A stretch of DNA of 64,000 nucleotides from Paragonimus westermani (GCA_008508345.1 QNGE01001253.1:92694-156693), one strand, 5' to 3'; positions 22,061 through 35,822 are shown, counted from the stretch's first letter. Translations and numbers: made by a program. Notes: generated from the sequence alone by a model not told the origin.

Positions 22061-25000
22061 TTAGTTGTGAATGCTGTTCACTTGATATTAACCAAGATTC
22101 TCCTACTACTTGCCAGAAGCAAATGAGTTGTCATCCATATACCCTTCTTTCTTAACAATGGAGTGAATCAGGTGAACGTGGCCCTCCAACCTGCGTTCAC
22201 ATTTACAAATCGATCAAATTAATTGACAGTATGAGCTTTTCCTTTCAATGAGGCATAAACTGCGTTGATTCGATACAATGCACAGATAAGTGGAATGCTG
22301 ATCATCGTTTATTAAACTATGGTTTATGGGTGTAATGTTGAAAATCTGACTCGCATGACAAACAATTTTGTCTACTAAAATAAACTTGCGTGAACCTTGC
22401 CTTTGATCCTACTGATATATCTCTTCAAATGTCGATTCACTTCAGAGAGTTTTTTGGCCATGTTTCTTATTACGGCAGGCAGCTAAGAGAATACATAGAT
22501 AAAGAATGTTTTCAGGTAATAGGTAACGAACTAAACGTCGGGTCTATTGCACCACTCTAAGAGGGGCTGCTACTAATGTATAGTTGTTTCCCAAAGAGGC
22601 ATACGTAGCTACTGTACTAAACAACATTTTTGATAACCGCACTCCGTTGCGCACCTCTGATTATTTTACCTTCGCACCTAATTTTTTCCAGTCAAACTGT
22701 TGGTTTATGATCTCCATCTAGGAGATGAAAACACAGCGCACTCCGTGCCTCGCTAGCTTGACGTGCTTTCTCTGTAAATTGTGTTTTGCAGAGTCGATAT
22801 CAACACATTAGGTCAATGCACAGAACCTTTGTTTGCATAGTCATACGCGTTTTCATAACGAAAAACAGACCGGGTGTGATTCCATCGGACTGTTCCAACA
22901 GAGACACTTTGAGATAAAGCTAAATGGTCCTTAATTGTAGCTCACTATTTTTGAACTATCAGTATGCCACCAATATCGGATGTAATTGGTTCCATTCCAA
23001 GAGCATTACCAATTTTTAGTGTTTTCTTCTCACTGATAGGCTTCAACGCTCTCGTCATCATCACCAGCCGTCTGCTCGGTTATCGGTTGCGTGCGACGAT
23101 AATCTTTCAAAAGGAAACTATTATAATTTAGCCCACAGGTATGATGACCTTTATCGGTGTGATCAATGCATGGATGCCTGCAGGCCTTGTCCAAGCTACC
23201 CAAACTACCTCCAAAGATCAGCATACTTGTTTACTCTGTGTGTCACTAGTCGATCTGAGTACGACCTATATGACCCGTCGTTTCAAGCGTACACAATACT
23301 GAAACGTTTTACACTCTAGCGACACATTGTAAATCCACGTGCAACATACTGGAATCGTATTGTTCTCTTCTACCAGGGATACACAAGAACATAAGTACAA
23401 TCTTGGCAATCCATACATGAAAGAAGTGGTACTACATCCATGCATCTAATCAATAATGAAACGTGTTCCCTAACTTTAATGCAGTATTTAACGAATGTTG
23501 TATGGTGTAGAGTAGCTCCCAGAGGGGAAAATACTTTGTTAGAAGGCTATCCTATAGTTTCATGTAAAAAATTTGGCAAAGATCAAGGTAAGACAGGGAC
23601 CTACTACACGGCTGCTTAAGGCAACTTATTTATACAGCAGCGCGTAAGTAATATTATCATTTTCACCCTCAGGGACTCCTTTTGATCCACCGATTGGCAG
23701 TTCTTTAAACGTTACCTAGAAATGCCTCGATATTATTCAGTAATGCCCTCTTGTCATGGACATCGCTTTCATGGTAAGAAAATTAACATGTCATGTATAC
23801 CAACACCACAAACGATCACTTCACACCGACTTTTGTTTAAAGATAAGCACACTGAACAGGAGCGCTTTATAGCAGGCAACTTACTATATATAATTCACTT
23901 ACACACAGAGCAGTTAATTATTCTCCGCTCATGCGCACCATAGATAGACCGTCCATCTGGTCGCATATGTGATGATCGATGCGCGCTGCTGCAAAGTATG
24001 CGGCAGCTAGCCTCTGCATGCATGTTGTGCCCACGATTAGTTCATCACTGACCAATAATTCGATTTAATTGATAGAGGTCGCAGCAGCGCATTGGTGTTC
24101 AACCAGTTACCGATCATTATGGATGACCATAGCAAACGCACAAAATTAAGAATTTTTGCTCAACACTACCTTTACACCCTGATTCACAATGAAGCGCATA
24201 TCGTACCAGTTAAAATGAGGAATGTCGACAAATAAAAATGGGTGCTCAATGTTACCGTAACATTAACGAGTGACAGTACTGTTAATCAGCGTTTTGAGTG
24301 TTCATCTGACAGTTATCTGGCTCTGGTGCACCCTGTTAGAAAGTTTCTTTCGATACACCATAGGGCAACAGATGAGGGGCTGAATTAAAAAAACGTATCG
24401 CTTTAGAGGTTCCGATATAGACGTAACATATTCATGTGATAGGCTGGGTAATGTAGGTGTAGAAATGAACGTTACCAATCTAACATAATTAAGTCCAAAT
24501 AAACCAGCAATCGCGCGTGCGTATGCCCCCAGAACACGCTCATTTTTCCGGACACCGCTTCAATCGTTGTACCCTCCCTGGAAAAACACAGATAATCTGC
24601 AGATAGAATTGCCAGAACGGAAGAGGTATGCTAAATTGGTGGCAAATCAACTAGCAGCTCCCAGTAGTTCTAGGTATCATCGTTGTTGCTGGTGCAAGGA
24701 GTGACCTGTGTGCACTTTTAGTTTAAACTGGTAGTCTGTCACAGAGGCTTTGTCAGAAATCTTGTGAGTGCATATGCTAAGCTTCATTCAGTTTCATATC
24801 AAGGATGGTTTTTTATCTGGGTCAGTCCTCTGTGTACCGTCAACATGTCAGGGGCCACCATGTTTCGACTCCTTAGGCGAAAACTGAACGTGTACATTCG
24901 TAACGCTATTCCGAGTCTACGAGCAACCTGGCCAACCAGAAAAACTAGAAGTTGTTTTCATGATTTCAATTGTCAGTGTAAACAGGCTACTGACGGTTGA

Positions 25001-26761
25001 AATGCACACTTGTCACTCGTATGGACTACTATTTCAGCCATGCTTATCTCTCTACGTAAGAATTTAATAATGTTTCATTATAGTCCTCATTTTTACGCTC
25101 CATACGATTCCTGGTATGAGTACTTTCTGCCCGCATTTTCATTCACTTGCTCCATACAACGTTAATACCATCTATTTTGTAGACAAATGTGCATAAACAA
25201 TGTAAAATTCCACCAATCTTCAAAATTTCAGTCATGCTAATGGCAACGCTCACATATTTGACTGTACTTGCACAGCAATTGGTGTAAATATTCTCTGGTG
25301 GGTAGCCAACGTGAAGAACTTATTAAGTCAGATCGATTTGATTTTAGTAGATCCGTCGACTGAATCATATTTGAATCATAGTTTAGTTTATTTGTGTTGA
25401 ACTACTGCCTAGAATCAACTTAAGCTGAATATGGACTCTGAACGAAAATTCATCGTACATGACACGATTACTGAAAGGTAATTGGTGATGTTTAAGAACA
25501 GTGGTATTGCAAAAGAAAACATTTAATTATATAGACAATAGAAACCTTAACTTTAAGACACAGGAGTGAAATCCGCTCGACATAAAGTGATTTTTGTGTA
25601 CCGGAAAACCTTTGCCGTTTTATGCTTGTCATCATGTATATAAGATTTAGTCATGATAACCATCCTGACGAAGGTAGAATTGAACGCAAACTTCCATGTG
25701 AGTTTATGCACACTCTACATATTTTCATGTAACTACGAAACCGAAGTTCTACAATGTTTCATGTCAAGTCCTGCCTAGTAAGCTCAAGGAAGTTGTATGG
25801 TTAAGATTAATTGTCAGTGTTTTACAGTGAATCTTGTAGAGAGACCTACAATTCAACATTGCCGTGTGTATGAAGCGAAATGTTCAACCCGTAAATCCAC
25901 TTCTACACATCGACAGTTAAGCCACAATAGAGAGTTAACGTATTGCGCTGGAATTCCTATCGATGGCGACCTCTCCTAATATGTACGATAATCACCGTCT
26001 TAACCGGATGTGCTTCTCTCGCTTTCATCTTTTTTGATCGAATTAGAACTGAGATATGGAATTCTGATATATCTGGTGTGTTTACTGGTTTTAAGTAAAC
26101 AGAGAGATGAATATGAAAATTGTAAAAATCTATCCAATGTAAAAACGTCGGCAGATATTGTTCTTTGAGTGCTCAGTGAATTCGCTTCGGATCCGATTCA
26201 TAAAGGCTGGCTGACTGACTGTTTGGTCACCACGGACTTAGGCAGGTCAACTAATAGGGGTTTAGACTCCCGAAATTTTCTACTTTGCCTCAAAATCACA
26301 CACTCATTACTACCGCGGAAAACCTCACGGAGCAGGCGGAATAGATGTGAACTTGCCCTCCTGGATGCTTGACAGAAAAATCGTCTGAAAGGTTTGAATA
26401 GAAACTTCATTTGAACACAACAGCTGCGATCAGTTACGAGTGGTGAATTGCACTGTTTCATGATGGTGACCCTCAAAGAGACACACGTCTTTTGATTCCG
26501 CCTTTAATTAACACTTAAAGTAAAAGTCCTCTGAACAACGAACAAACTACTAAAACTCACGCTACAAGACGAAGCTCTTACCCAGTAGATTACTGATTAC
26601 ACTGTAGGAATATCGCACCCCTTTCCTTTCTCCAAGAGCACAACAACCCTTGAAACTATTCATAGGCCAGCACTGCTGAATAAGCAGTTGCAGTTTTCTG
26701 CCCTTCTTGGCATACACCACACTGTGTTGCTAACTCCTATTGGAACACTTCCGCCACTCTC
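22061..26761. other. Gene-poor stretch, no recognised content
   Basis: A minus frame at 23030-23224 ends in an acidic tail (GDDDESVEAYQ) and could be a terminal exon, but I know no family and see no strong acceptor. Plus frames at 23722-23943, 24764-25000 and 25797-25979 and the antisense pair at 26169-26476 are unrecognised. Sequence just before 26762 (from about 26748) may be a more diverged continuation of the R2-like repeat. Confidence 0.35.
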
Positions 26762-28042
26762 GAAGGCTTCCGCCTCTGGTCTCACACTAGTGTCCGCTAG
26801 CGTAACCCGCTGCCACCACTCACATTCATCATGACAATGCATGAAGTGTTGGCTCTATATCGACCGAAAGTTGGTTACCAGTTCCACGACAACTGATCAG
26901 CGGTTTCGCGTACACCAACAGTTAGATCACCCTGGCAAAGAATCCGACGCCGCCCCCCGAGAAGCTGAAAGCCGTCGCTAGCGCTCTGAAAAAATCCGCA
27001 CTGATATCGACACGCAAAAGACTAAACTCATGGTGATCTGTGGCGACCGTAAGCACAACACAAAAGCTATGGACGACATTTCATCTGCTCGTTTTAATCA
27101 CAGTCCACCGAAACACGCCCACAACTATGGACTGTACAATCCGGCAACCCGGTCAGCCATGGCTCCGCCTTCTCACCCAGAGACACGATAACCAACAGTA
27201 TCTACGCCCCAGTTTGCTTGGGCGATCTGGGCGTCCCCATTATTCCCACCGAACGCAAATCACGATTGGAGAGACTGCGCCCCAATAAATGTTCATATCT
27301 GAGCAGCTTGGTCAAAGATGATTTGTTTGGTCCTAACGTGATGGATATCAACGTCTCGGCAGGTGTTCATGGTGTGGCAGTGACGAAGGAGGAGGAGGCC
27401 TGTGCGACGTGAATGGATAAGCCTCGTCATACGCTGGACGGTCGTAGAGTTCAGGAAGTTTCCCACTCTCCACTCCTCATTAGTTGGCTGTGGAACCCGG
27501 ACCACACTTCTTCAAGGATCGTTATTCAAACCATCCAGCTCCGATGTGATCTTCCTCGAACCGAAATCCGACATGCTCGTGCTGTCCGAAGCGACCACTC
27601 AGCATTCTGCCGTGGCAAATGCAGGCCACCGGAAATCTGCGCTCACATTCTCCAATCGTGCTGGGTCACCCACGATGTGCTTTGTGTCCGGCAGAACCGT
27701 GTGACCAGCGATCTGAGCTACACATTCCCCGAGGAGTTACGAGTATCAACAGCGAATCCATTCATCAAACCCGACGTGATCGCGATTGTTGTCAGTGCCG
27801 CTGCACTAGCACTGGATGTCAGTAAGGTGGACGACTACCGAATCCAATTAGACCGGATGGGCAAGGTTGTGAAGCACGGTACCGACTCCCACAATGCCAC
27901 CATCCAGTCGGTCCTCCACACTATGGGCTGTGATGTGGACCACATTTCCAATTCACAGGTGATCATCACTTTTCATTGTGCCACATGTCTACCTTCTTGC
28001 AGTGCGGTTCTCCGACTGAGACTGTCTTCTAACACAGTCACT
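26762..28042 (+). repeat. 1281-bp direct repeat, copy 1
   Basis: Matches 54930-56210 at a constant offset of 28168 with no indels noticed. About eleven base differences were seen, all within the first 350 bases; the rest looks identical by eye. The flanks differ on both sides. Confidence 0.9.
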
Positions 28043-28108
28043 GATCTATACCTACTGACTGTTCTCGGCTCCTTGAAAATCTATGACACATTTGCGTGTG
28101 GAAGCTGA
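26762..28108 (+). pseudogene. R2-like retrotransposon, C-terminal part (copy 1)
   Basis: Non-LTR element with a restriction-like endonuclease. In changing frames the order is: YRPKVGYQF, then ISGFAYTNS where the RT active site FAYADD should be (26905-26922), so both catalytic aspartates are lost; then the RT thumb (LVLITVHRNTPTTMDCTIR, GDLGVPIIPTERKSRLERL); then an open frame 27413-28108 with a zinc knuckle (CRPPEICAHILQSCWVTHD) and a PD-(D/E)XK-like site (KPDVIAIVV, ALDVSKV) followed by TIQSVL. The C terminus runs on to FACGS and a stop. Stops and frameshifts make it non-functional. Confidence 0.85.
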
Positions 28109-29549
28109 TGTTGCTTATTGCCACCCTCTGACGGTTGTCTCATTGTGGTGAACATTTCCGCATCCCGATTTGTGATAACACCTTAGTACCCTGAAGACTT
28201 TTTGATTTTGAAGGACTCTTTTCTTATGTTTGGCCGTTCTCCTTGTCAGCACATTACACAAGTAATTTTCATTTGATGAATGGAATTATTAGTGTTTGTT
28301 TCTGTCATGGAATGGCATGTTAGTAATTGAACACTGTTAGCTATGCGGTGACATGCAGGTTGATTTGAAATGCTTTTTCCCTCCACATTTTTGTTGCTTG
28401 GTTTTGTAGTCACCGTTTGCCCCCTTACTCGAATGAAACTGTGTAGACTGCCCTTTAGAATAAACAAAAATAGTAGCGGTACTGGTAGTTTTTTGCTGTT
28501 GTTTTGGCTCGAAATGACAAAAATAAACGATAGTTTTTGAAAAACTTCGAATACTTGTTATTGGATAGATCTACAAAAACAGCATTCTAGCAGTGGACAG
28601 AAATACATAGGACGGGTTTCCGGATAATTGTAACATCGATTCAATAAGAACAAACGGACTATATGTATGGCCACTTAAATTTAGAAATCGGAAAAAAATC
28701 CCAATTTGTGATTGGATTCGCATTTGTGTGAAAAGCTGGAGAAATGACAATGACACCAATAAACCGACAGTCCTTCAAGAGTGTGAACAGTACAATCCAA
28801 AATGTTGCACAGATGAATAGGAAGCATTTTGGACAGAATCAGCTGCAAATTTCGTTTCAACACTATGTATACTACTAACTGGCAGTAAGTGAGATACTCT
28901 ACCTCTTGAGACCAATACCCATGGGTGCTTTTATCACATTATGTCTACTATTGAAAGTCTTTTGAATCTGCAACACAATGTTCTTCGAAATTAACTATCT
29001 GTCTGTTGACCACTGCAACCTACAAAATACCGACACTTCACAGGGTAGTTACAGAGACCGCATGGACACGAGAAAACACGCAAAACTTGAAACTTGACAA
29101 ATAGTAACTTACGTTTAACATGTTGAATATTCTCGTGTTACATGAAACGTACACGAACGCCGATTTCTTCGTCTTTCTAGAAGAAAATGACATCCAGATT
29201 TTAACGCAAGTAGTTCATAGTCTTTGAGACACATCTGTCGACAGCTCTGGGGGGAATTTATTTTCAAAAGCTTTAACGATCACGGAGGAATGGGTCTATA
29301 ACGGAGCCTGCCTTCTTGGTAATGGAATGACAACGGTACCTCTGCATATGACTACGGTGTCGAACGTATTGGAATTGAAAGAGTACCCTTGGCTATGTCC
29401 GTGAACCGAGCTGTAAGAAAAGCTTGTGAGAACATCACCAAGTTAAGTTCACCTCTGACATGTACAGTTTGTCCGGTGGACCACAAGTTGCACTGACAGG
29501 ATGTGCTTTGATCATAAGTTTGATGGTAAGTGGTCCGAAATTCGGTCGA
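28109..29549. other. R2-like 3' flank, then unassigned DNA
   Basis: The first 100-200 bases may be the 3' untranslated region of the R2-like element; its end cannot be fixed because the second copy stops earlier. No gene was recognised in the remainder. Confidence 0.4.
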
Positions 29550-29880
29550 TATCAGTTGGACATCACCCACAACTGATCAAAGCTGTCACATTTCTGCAGA
29601 ATTTTCAGTAAGCCCCTCTCACATTGAAGCACTACACTTGAGTTTCGTTTTAATTGGACCTCTTCAGTAGTGCATATCCTTGATACGATCTGGATTAAAA
29701 GTCCAGCTACGCTGCTATGAAGCCATCGTGTTGACGACTACTTCATGGACCCCACATTAGGCACGACCGACTTATCATTTGTGAACGCCCATCCACTTTC
29801 GCTTGTGAGCAGTGAGCAGATTACCTGAGTGTCTCAATGGGAGACACAGTAACTGTCCTGTTAACCCCAATCGCTGACCT
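29550..29880 (-). mobile_element. tRNA-like SINE
   Basis: Read on the minus strand: an upstream family segment (GAGACACTCAGGTAAT-like), then a tRNA-like head with GAAGTAGTCGTCAACACG and a B-box-like GGACTTTTAATCC, then AAGGATATGCACTACTGA and the GAAACTCAAG tail, ending near GATCAGTTGTGG. All parts are collinear with the unit at 1850-2190. Confidence 0.6.
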
Positions 29881-29944
29881 AACGAAAAATACTTGTCTTC
29901 AGTCTGAAATCGCGGAAATCATTAACTTGTTGAACAATATTCTG

Positions 29945-30105
29945 AGTACTGGTGAGTAGTAGAGGACGGCGGTTCTCTATGTTACTTGAACATCTTTCAC
30001 ATTTAATCGCAGCTATCGTATTGCCATAGATACTTCAGTCAGCCTTTTTTCAGAAACACTACACTCAGGTTTTGATCCTGTTAGACTGTCAGATTTTTCA
30101 GTCGT
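29945..30105 (-). mobile_element. SINE tail fragment
   Basis: ACTGGTGAGTAGTAG, then CACATTTAATCGCAGC, CATAGATACTTCAGTCAGCC and AACACTACACTCAGG repeat the tail of the family in order. It lies in the same orientation about 65 bases beyond the previous copy, giving a broken tandem arrangement. Confidence 0.55.
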
Positions 30106-32759
30106 CCGGAACGACTGACAGACACAGAAGCAGCACTTGGAAGTCGTCTAATCAATAGAAAGCAAGCACGTGAGAACAGCGGAGCGGGTGGCGCAGGACC
30201 ACATTCTATGTAGCCTGTTGTTGTGGATTAGGTGCCTCAGATGGATATAACTTTAAATGCAGTTTAAGTTTAACAACAGAAACGTCCAAGATATTTATGT
30301 CCGCGTGAAAATTATAACCATTTCTATAGAAAGAACTTCAGCTAGGACAGAATATTTACGATACGGTAGCATAAGTACTACGAGTTTAGTGATCAAACTT
30401 CATCAGAATCACGTGAACGATTTTGTGATTGTTGGCACTCATCAGGTATGCAGGTGAGTTAGTGTTTGCGACGTGTCATTCCCATGGTACGATATTTGGT
30501 CAAAGTTCATTGAATGGGCGTACCTGATAGCAGGCCAAAAACACAAAACCGGTTGTATGATTCCAGCGAATTTTGACCGTTAAACACACAACGTATGCTA
30601 TGCTCGTATACTTCAAATATCAGGTTTCAACTTTAGACACTGAGTTTCTGCACGGTTCCAGTTAGTTCTCTTAACATCATCACTGTCCAACCGACGTCAT
30701 TAAGTCTGCGATAAACGGGAAAACTAATACGTAAGTGCGCTAATATTTACAAGAATATTTTTGCTTTGGAGCTTCAGTGTTAAAGCTTTTCATCGAAGTT
30801 AGGTTTAACATATTCTCTATCGTTTTAATGACTCCAAGCTCTCTTTGACCTCAGATGTGGTCCAGAATGCAAACCCTTGATCTGACCAGACGATTTAAAA
30901 GTTGATATTTAGGCTCAGAAATTCAGTGCGACAACCCAGCCAATAAGCAAAGCAGTTTTGCCCTTACGAAGTCATTTTTGCTCAGTCAGAAGAAATCTGT
31001 CAGCCTGCGTCAGAAAAATTTCATATGGATGGCATACATTAGGACAAAATTTCAACCAAGAAGTAAGTTAATTCGACTTAGACAATACGTTCGACTGTAC
31101 AAGAATACCGACATTGTGGGGAAACTGGCTTGATGTATACTTTACCTTTTAGATATGTCTGATTTCAAATCGTTTTAGAGCAGAATACCAAATCTGAATT
31201 TGAGATTGTGTTCGAAATAATTATTTATAGAGACTGTGTTAATACAGCTTTCAGGTCCAATGAACGGACACGCCTGGAATTGGCAAAAGAGCGCTGGATG
31301 CGCTAGAAACGGGTACACAGCTCAGAGTGAAATAAATCACAGTAAGCGAATCACGTTTTGATACGGCGAGAGAAATCTGATGACAGAATAATGCTGTAAA
31401 GTGTGTGTTCTATGTCATTTTGCAAGATGCATATTAGAATGGCTAGTGTGCAGTCGTGGTCTATGATCGGTGGGGAACCTTTGTGATGTAATCACTGCGA
31501 AAGTTTACGACGATGCTAAGATACATGGCTACTTGTAACAGTTGTCGGATGTTTAAGTGTAACAGATTAAGTCCAACCTGTTATGACCTGTTATGGTTTG
31601 TGAGAAACATAAAAACAGATGTAATACATTCTAGAACGGGAAGGGATGAGGTAAGTCTGGGTGGCTTCTTCAGAAAGAACTTGTCATGTAGATCTCCTGA
31701 GGTTGTCTTCACGACTTTTTTAGCAGCTCACTAAAAATTAAAAAACCACTGTAGCTTCTTTCTTCAATCAATTAAGACAACTATAACGCGAGGTTTTGCC
31801 AATCTGTTTAGATCCTGGCAATTGCCTACTTAAAATAGTCTATCCTGATGTATAAGTGTGGTACGAACGAGGTACAATCGTATGGATAAAAGATTGTAGG
31901 TAGAATGATTAATAAGCATGATAACATACATTCGGAATCAAGAACACTTGTACACAGAGTGCTGCTCATCGTTGTGTGATCATTGAAAATTAACCGACTA
32001 CAAAACTTCATGGCAATAATGCCATCACGAGTTTACGGATCTCAGGAGACTTCTTATTGTGATTTACAACGAGTAGGGTTAGTTAGACACAAAGATTTGA
32101 TACCCGGTTGCTTGCGGAAGTAAAGTTAGATTTGGAATATTTAACGGTCTTACAGTTTTATGATGAACCGTGTGTAGGCTAAAGGCGGCTTGTTATGAAA
32201 GAGGTAATAATAACGAAAGTCACGTGATTAGTCACACAGGTATCTATGAGATGAACCACATGATTCGATGTGACTTCTGATCTGACACTAATGGTAACTT
32301 GATCTGAGTAGTCAGTTGTCAATTTTTCAAACAAATCTAGCTATCATGACAATTGACTTATGCGAAATTTCCGCTCTTACTTTGAATGCAGGGTAGCTCA
32401 CTGTTATGTCCTCAGTTTGACAGAATATTAATGAAATGATAAAACATTTATCGCAACAACAACAATATAAAGCAGATACAGGGCAGCCAGTTCACCTAAT
32501 TGTGTGAACGAGAGACATGTGAATGACTGGTTCCGGCAGTCGATATGGTGGCCAAGTCAAACAGTTATGAATTTGTGGAACAGTTGGTCACCTGTCACTT
32601 GCACGTATGTAATCCCTTTTTTTCAATTGAGGCTACTCGGTCAGAAAGCGGTCTGTCAGATAACACTGATGCTGGGATCTGGACGTAGGTAAATTAGCAG
32701 GAAGAGTTGGCTCAGCCATGGATGCATCATTTGCTTCAGAAGTGGAGCTATCTAGGACT
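30106..32759. other. No gene recognised
   Basis: Short frames only (for example 30257-30457 and 31513-31734, both +). No matches to other parts of the window were seen. Confidence 0.4.
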
Positions 32760-32979
32760 CAGTGTTTTCTGGAATAAATACTAGCAGGCTCACTTAAACC
32801 TGTATAACTTGTCCGATAGCACTTGCTACAGTAGCCAGTTGCCCCCTGTTCTCAGTGGGTAGACGCACATGGAAGGGATCAAACTCAAACATGTCTGTCG
32901 TCAGTTCACATGTCCAAACGGTCTTTTGTTAGTTCCTGTTTAGCGATCATGTTTGATTGAGGACCTTCATGGAGTAAAT

Positions 32980-33556
32980 TCAACCGAGTACGGACACGAT
33001 GACCAAACATGACTCAGACGGGGCTGCTGCTGGTAGTTTCGCCAGTGAGATTCCGATAAGCAAATAGAGCGCAATCAAGACGCACAGGGGAGCATTAGGT
33101 TGCTTCTTCAACATATTCTCCCTTGTCTGAACATCGCATTCAGTGAGACCGTTTGAGGCGGGCAGATAATGTAGTGCAGTAAAATGCTTGTTTCCACCCA
33201 TACTGATGGAATCTCCAAGTTCAGTGCCGGTAACCAAATAATGGTTGTCGATCACAACACTTCTTGGCTCACCAGACGTTGCAAGGGTTGTAAGTAACTT
33301 GAGTACTGTACTAATCGTTGTTTCTCTTAGAAGACTATGAGCAATAATCGATTTGGAATGGGTGTTCACGATTCGTAAAATAGTTTGATATTCAAATTGA
33401 TTAAAACATTTAGAATGGATTCGCTTCCACAGTGTTCCTGGCGATCTCCGAAGGTGCAACGATACCTCGCAGACTGCACCTTGGTTTTCTTGACATAAAG
33501 CACATGACTTAACTATTGTTACAATGTCACCATCCAGCGTGGGTCTTCACGCGTAA
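32980..33556 (-). pseudogene. Gypsy-type (Ty3) LTR-retrotransposon integrase remnant
   Basis: The minus strand is open from about 33556 to 32980. It starts with the end of the zinc-binding domain (LDGDIVTIVKSCALCQE, a CxxC pair), then the core. IVNTHSK replaces the usual VDAHSK, so the first catalytic Asp is Asn. VVIDNH keeps the second Asp, and LPASNGLTECDVQT keeps the Glu of the DDE triad. No ATG begins the frame because it belongs to a longer Pol protein. RT and RNase H should lie upstream (higher coordinates) but were not recognised. Weak continuation to about 32760 (DPFHVRLPT) may be the C-terminal domain. It is inactive. Confidence 0.75.
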
Positions 33557-34099
33557 AACTGGGTGGCGTTTTTACTCTTCCTATGCATGTTTGGGTATCA
33601 CGAAGTTCATCAAGGATTGACAATCACAGTCACTTCGGAATCATTCCACATTCCCTCTGAACCAGATAACTAGTTCAAGTTCTTAATTCGGAAATTTTCT
33701 ATCGGGAAGGTATATGTTTGCCAGATGTTTGTTTGGCCGCCATACCTGTGCGTACCGCATGACTGGGGGCAGTACGGTGAATTTACTTTTCTGGTCGTAT
33801 ATCCGTCGACTTAATACAAGAATGGTTGGATCGTTGGGAAAGATTCACAAGTGCTTATGGGATGAATTCCACAGAATTTGCATCCGCCAACGTCAACCTA
33901 TTTATGGCACTATTGAAAGATATATATATATAACTGTGAGCAGGTAAGATGGGGACCGACGAACTATCCAGAAGAAGGCCATTTGCTGTATCGTTTTTCC
34001 TCACCCACTAGCTAACTGTCGTCCGAAAAGGTATTGATGAAACCGTTTTACACCAACCGTGACAGCTACGGCTTTCCGGACATACTGCGCACGGTTGGT
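33557..34099. other. No gene recognised
   Basis: The RT of the gypsy element would be expected here on the minus strand but is not readable. A short (TA)n run lies near 33920-33931. Confidence 0.4.
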
Positions 34100-34450
34100 G
34101 ATTGTTCAGTCACTGGTGAATAGTTGGGTATCCAGTTGATTTATACTCAACATCACTGGCGTTGGATACAACTTGCAGGTAGACTTTCCAGCCCCTTTTC
34201 ATAAAATGCATAAGATCTGAAGGTTCTCGCTACAATTCGCCAGTGGTGTACATCCTCGTCAAGGACGAAAGCAGAACTCCGGCCAAGCTTTCATGAGGAA
34301 ATCGCGTTGACCACTGCCTCACAGATATCACAATAGTCACTACGGAACTGTAATATCTGAGCAGTTAAAAACTGTTTATTTTGGTAGCGTTAGGTTTCTC
34401 CGATCGTCTCCATAAGGGACACAGTTACTGCTCGCCCAAATCCGGGTGGA
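34100..34450 (-). mobile_element. tRNA-like SINE, diverged
   Basis: CACTGGTGAATAGTTGGGTA, CAACTTGCAGGTAGACTTT, GTGTACATCCTCGTC, AACTCCGGCC and TTGACCACTGCCTCAC follow the family order of the unit at 1850-2090. The region near 34390-34430 (CGTCTCCATAAGGGACACAG) matches 29830-29860. Confidence 0.55.
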
Positions 34451-35822
34451 AATTCAGTGATTAGGGCAATTCAGTGAATAAATGCAACGTTAACCTTGTC
34501 TCTGCTTCACCCATATTCCAATGGTGAGCATCTGATCCTCAAGAATCTGCTTCTAAAGATCAAAGGCTAGTTCGAAGTCAATTACTGGCGACTACTCATT
34601 GCGTTGTATGAAGTACGCAGCGAGCAAGAGTTTTAGACTTTCAGCACGCTTTAGAATTTAGCGGCTTTCATCTACACCGGTGGTCTAGTATGAAATATTG
34701 AACAGTTGGCGCCTCTATAGTTAACGTTGCTAGTGGTAGTAATAAAAGACATTGTCCGGGAGCACGTACCTGTTAGGTTGGTTCACTCGCGACTTTGAAA
34801 CAGTTTTTTGTCTTTGTAAGACAGTTGACAATCATCCATCAACGGGTACAGCCACAGGTGATCAATATCCACTAGACCTGATAATATCTCTTTGTCCACC
34901 TGTAGAGAGAGAAAAATGTTTCTGCATGACCTTTCGAAGTTAATTTTATCCACATAGTCCAGTGCTCCCGTATCAGGTTAATGAGCTGCAACCTAACTAG
35001 GTCTGCCTCTGAGAAATGAAAACCGGAGTTTCTTTGTTGAAGTCACTTTTCATCACTTATCTTCTGGAAATTCTCGGAAGCTAACAATATATTGACCTTT
35101 GGTGTTAGTTTCTTACATATATGAAACGTTTGTAATGTTTACAGTCGAATGGTGCCATCTAATAAGAGTTTACTAACCTCACCATTAGGTGTTTTCAACA
35201 TTCTACAAAATGTACGAAATATCTTGATTTAGTGGATTAACAGGATTTAAGCAATTATATAGGAACTTCATAGTCGACCTCCTGTTCGGGTAGAAATGTT
35301 ATTTCATGGTATAGTTGCCAAACCGTAGTGAAGCTCTATGATTGTTCACGAAAATCGCTTGAGGAGGTGCAATGGGACACAAACTTCTCTGTATTAAATA
35401 GTACGTTTGATGAGGTACATTTAAGTAGAGCGATCAGCATATGAAATTACAGGCACCAGAAAACAAAGATGGATCTCTAATCAGGTTTATTTAAGTTGAT
35501 TTCCATGAAATGCATGATCTTGTTGAATTTATAGTTTAGTAGAGGTGAACGAGCGAAATTCATGATCCATTAGAAGACACGTAATTAACGGGCTTACGTA
35601 GCGTAAGCGAAAATATTAGCTGCCATTTCGACGCACACACTCTATAAGATTTACGTGGATTATATCCACTCGGTTATACACACACGTACACAACAAACGA
35701 AGGATGATATGTTAGAACGAATAAATATTTGTCATACTGTTTCGACTATTACCAACGAATTTGAAAAAAAGAACTCCACATCATAACCTTTTATCTCTTT
35801 GTCATTCTCGGGGGTGACTTAC
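34451..35822. other. No gene recognised; one strong acceptor-like site
   Basis: On the minus strand a pyrimidine-rich run ends in CTCTCTACAG near 34900, followed by about 38 open codons (VDKEILSG...). I know no family for it. It lies downstream, in minus-strand sense, of the immunoglobulin-like candidate exons below. Confidence 0.3.

Noticed and set aside
23030..23224. Possible terminal exon with acidic C terminus
   Set aside because: No pyrimidine-rich acceptor and no family recognised.
27402..27704. 100-codon frame overlapping the R2-like nuclease frame (also 55570-55872)
   Set aside because: It may carry a short frameshifted piece of the same protein, but the zinc knuckle and KPD motifs lie in the other frame starting at 27413 (55581).
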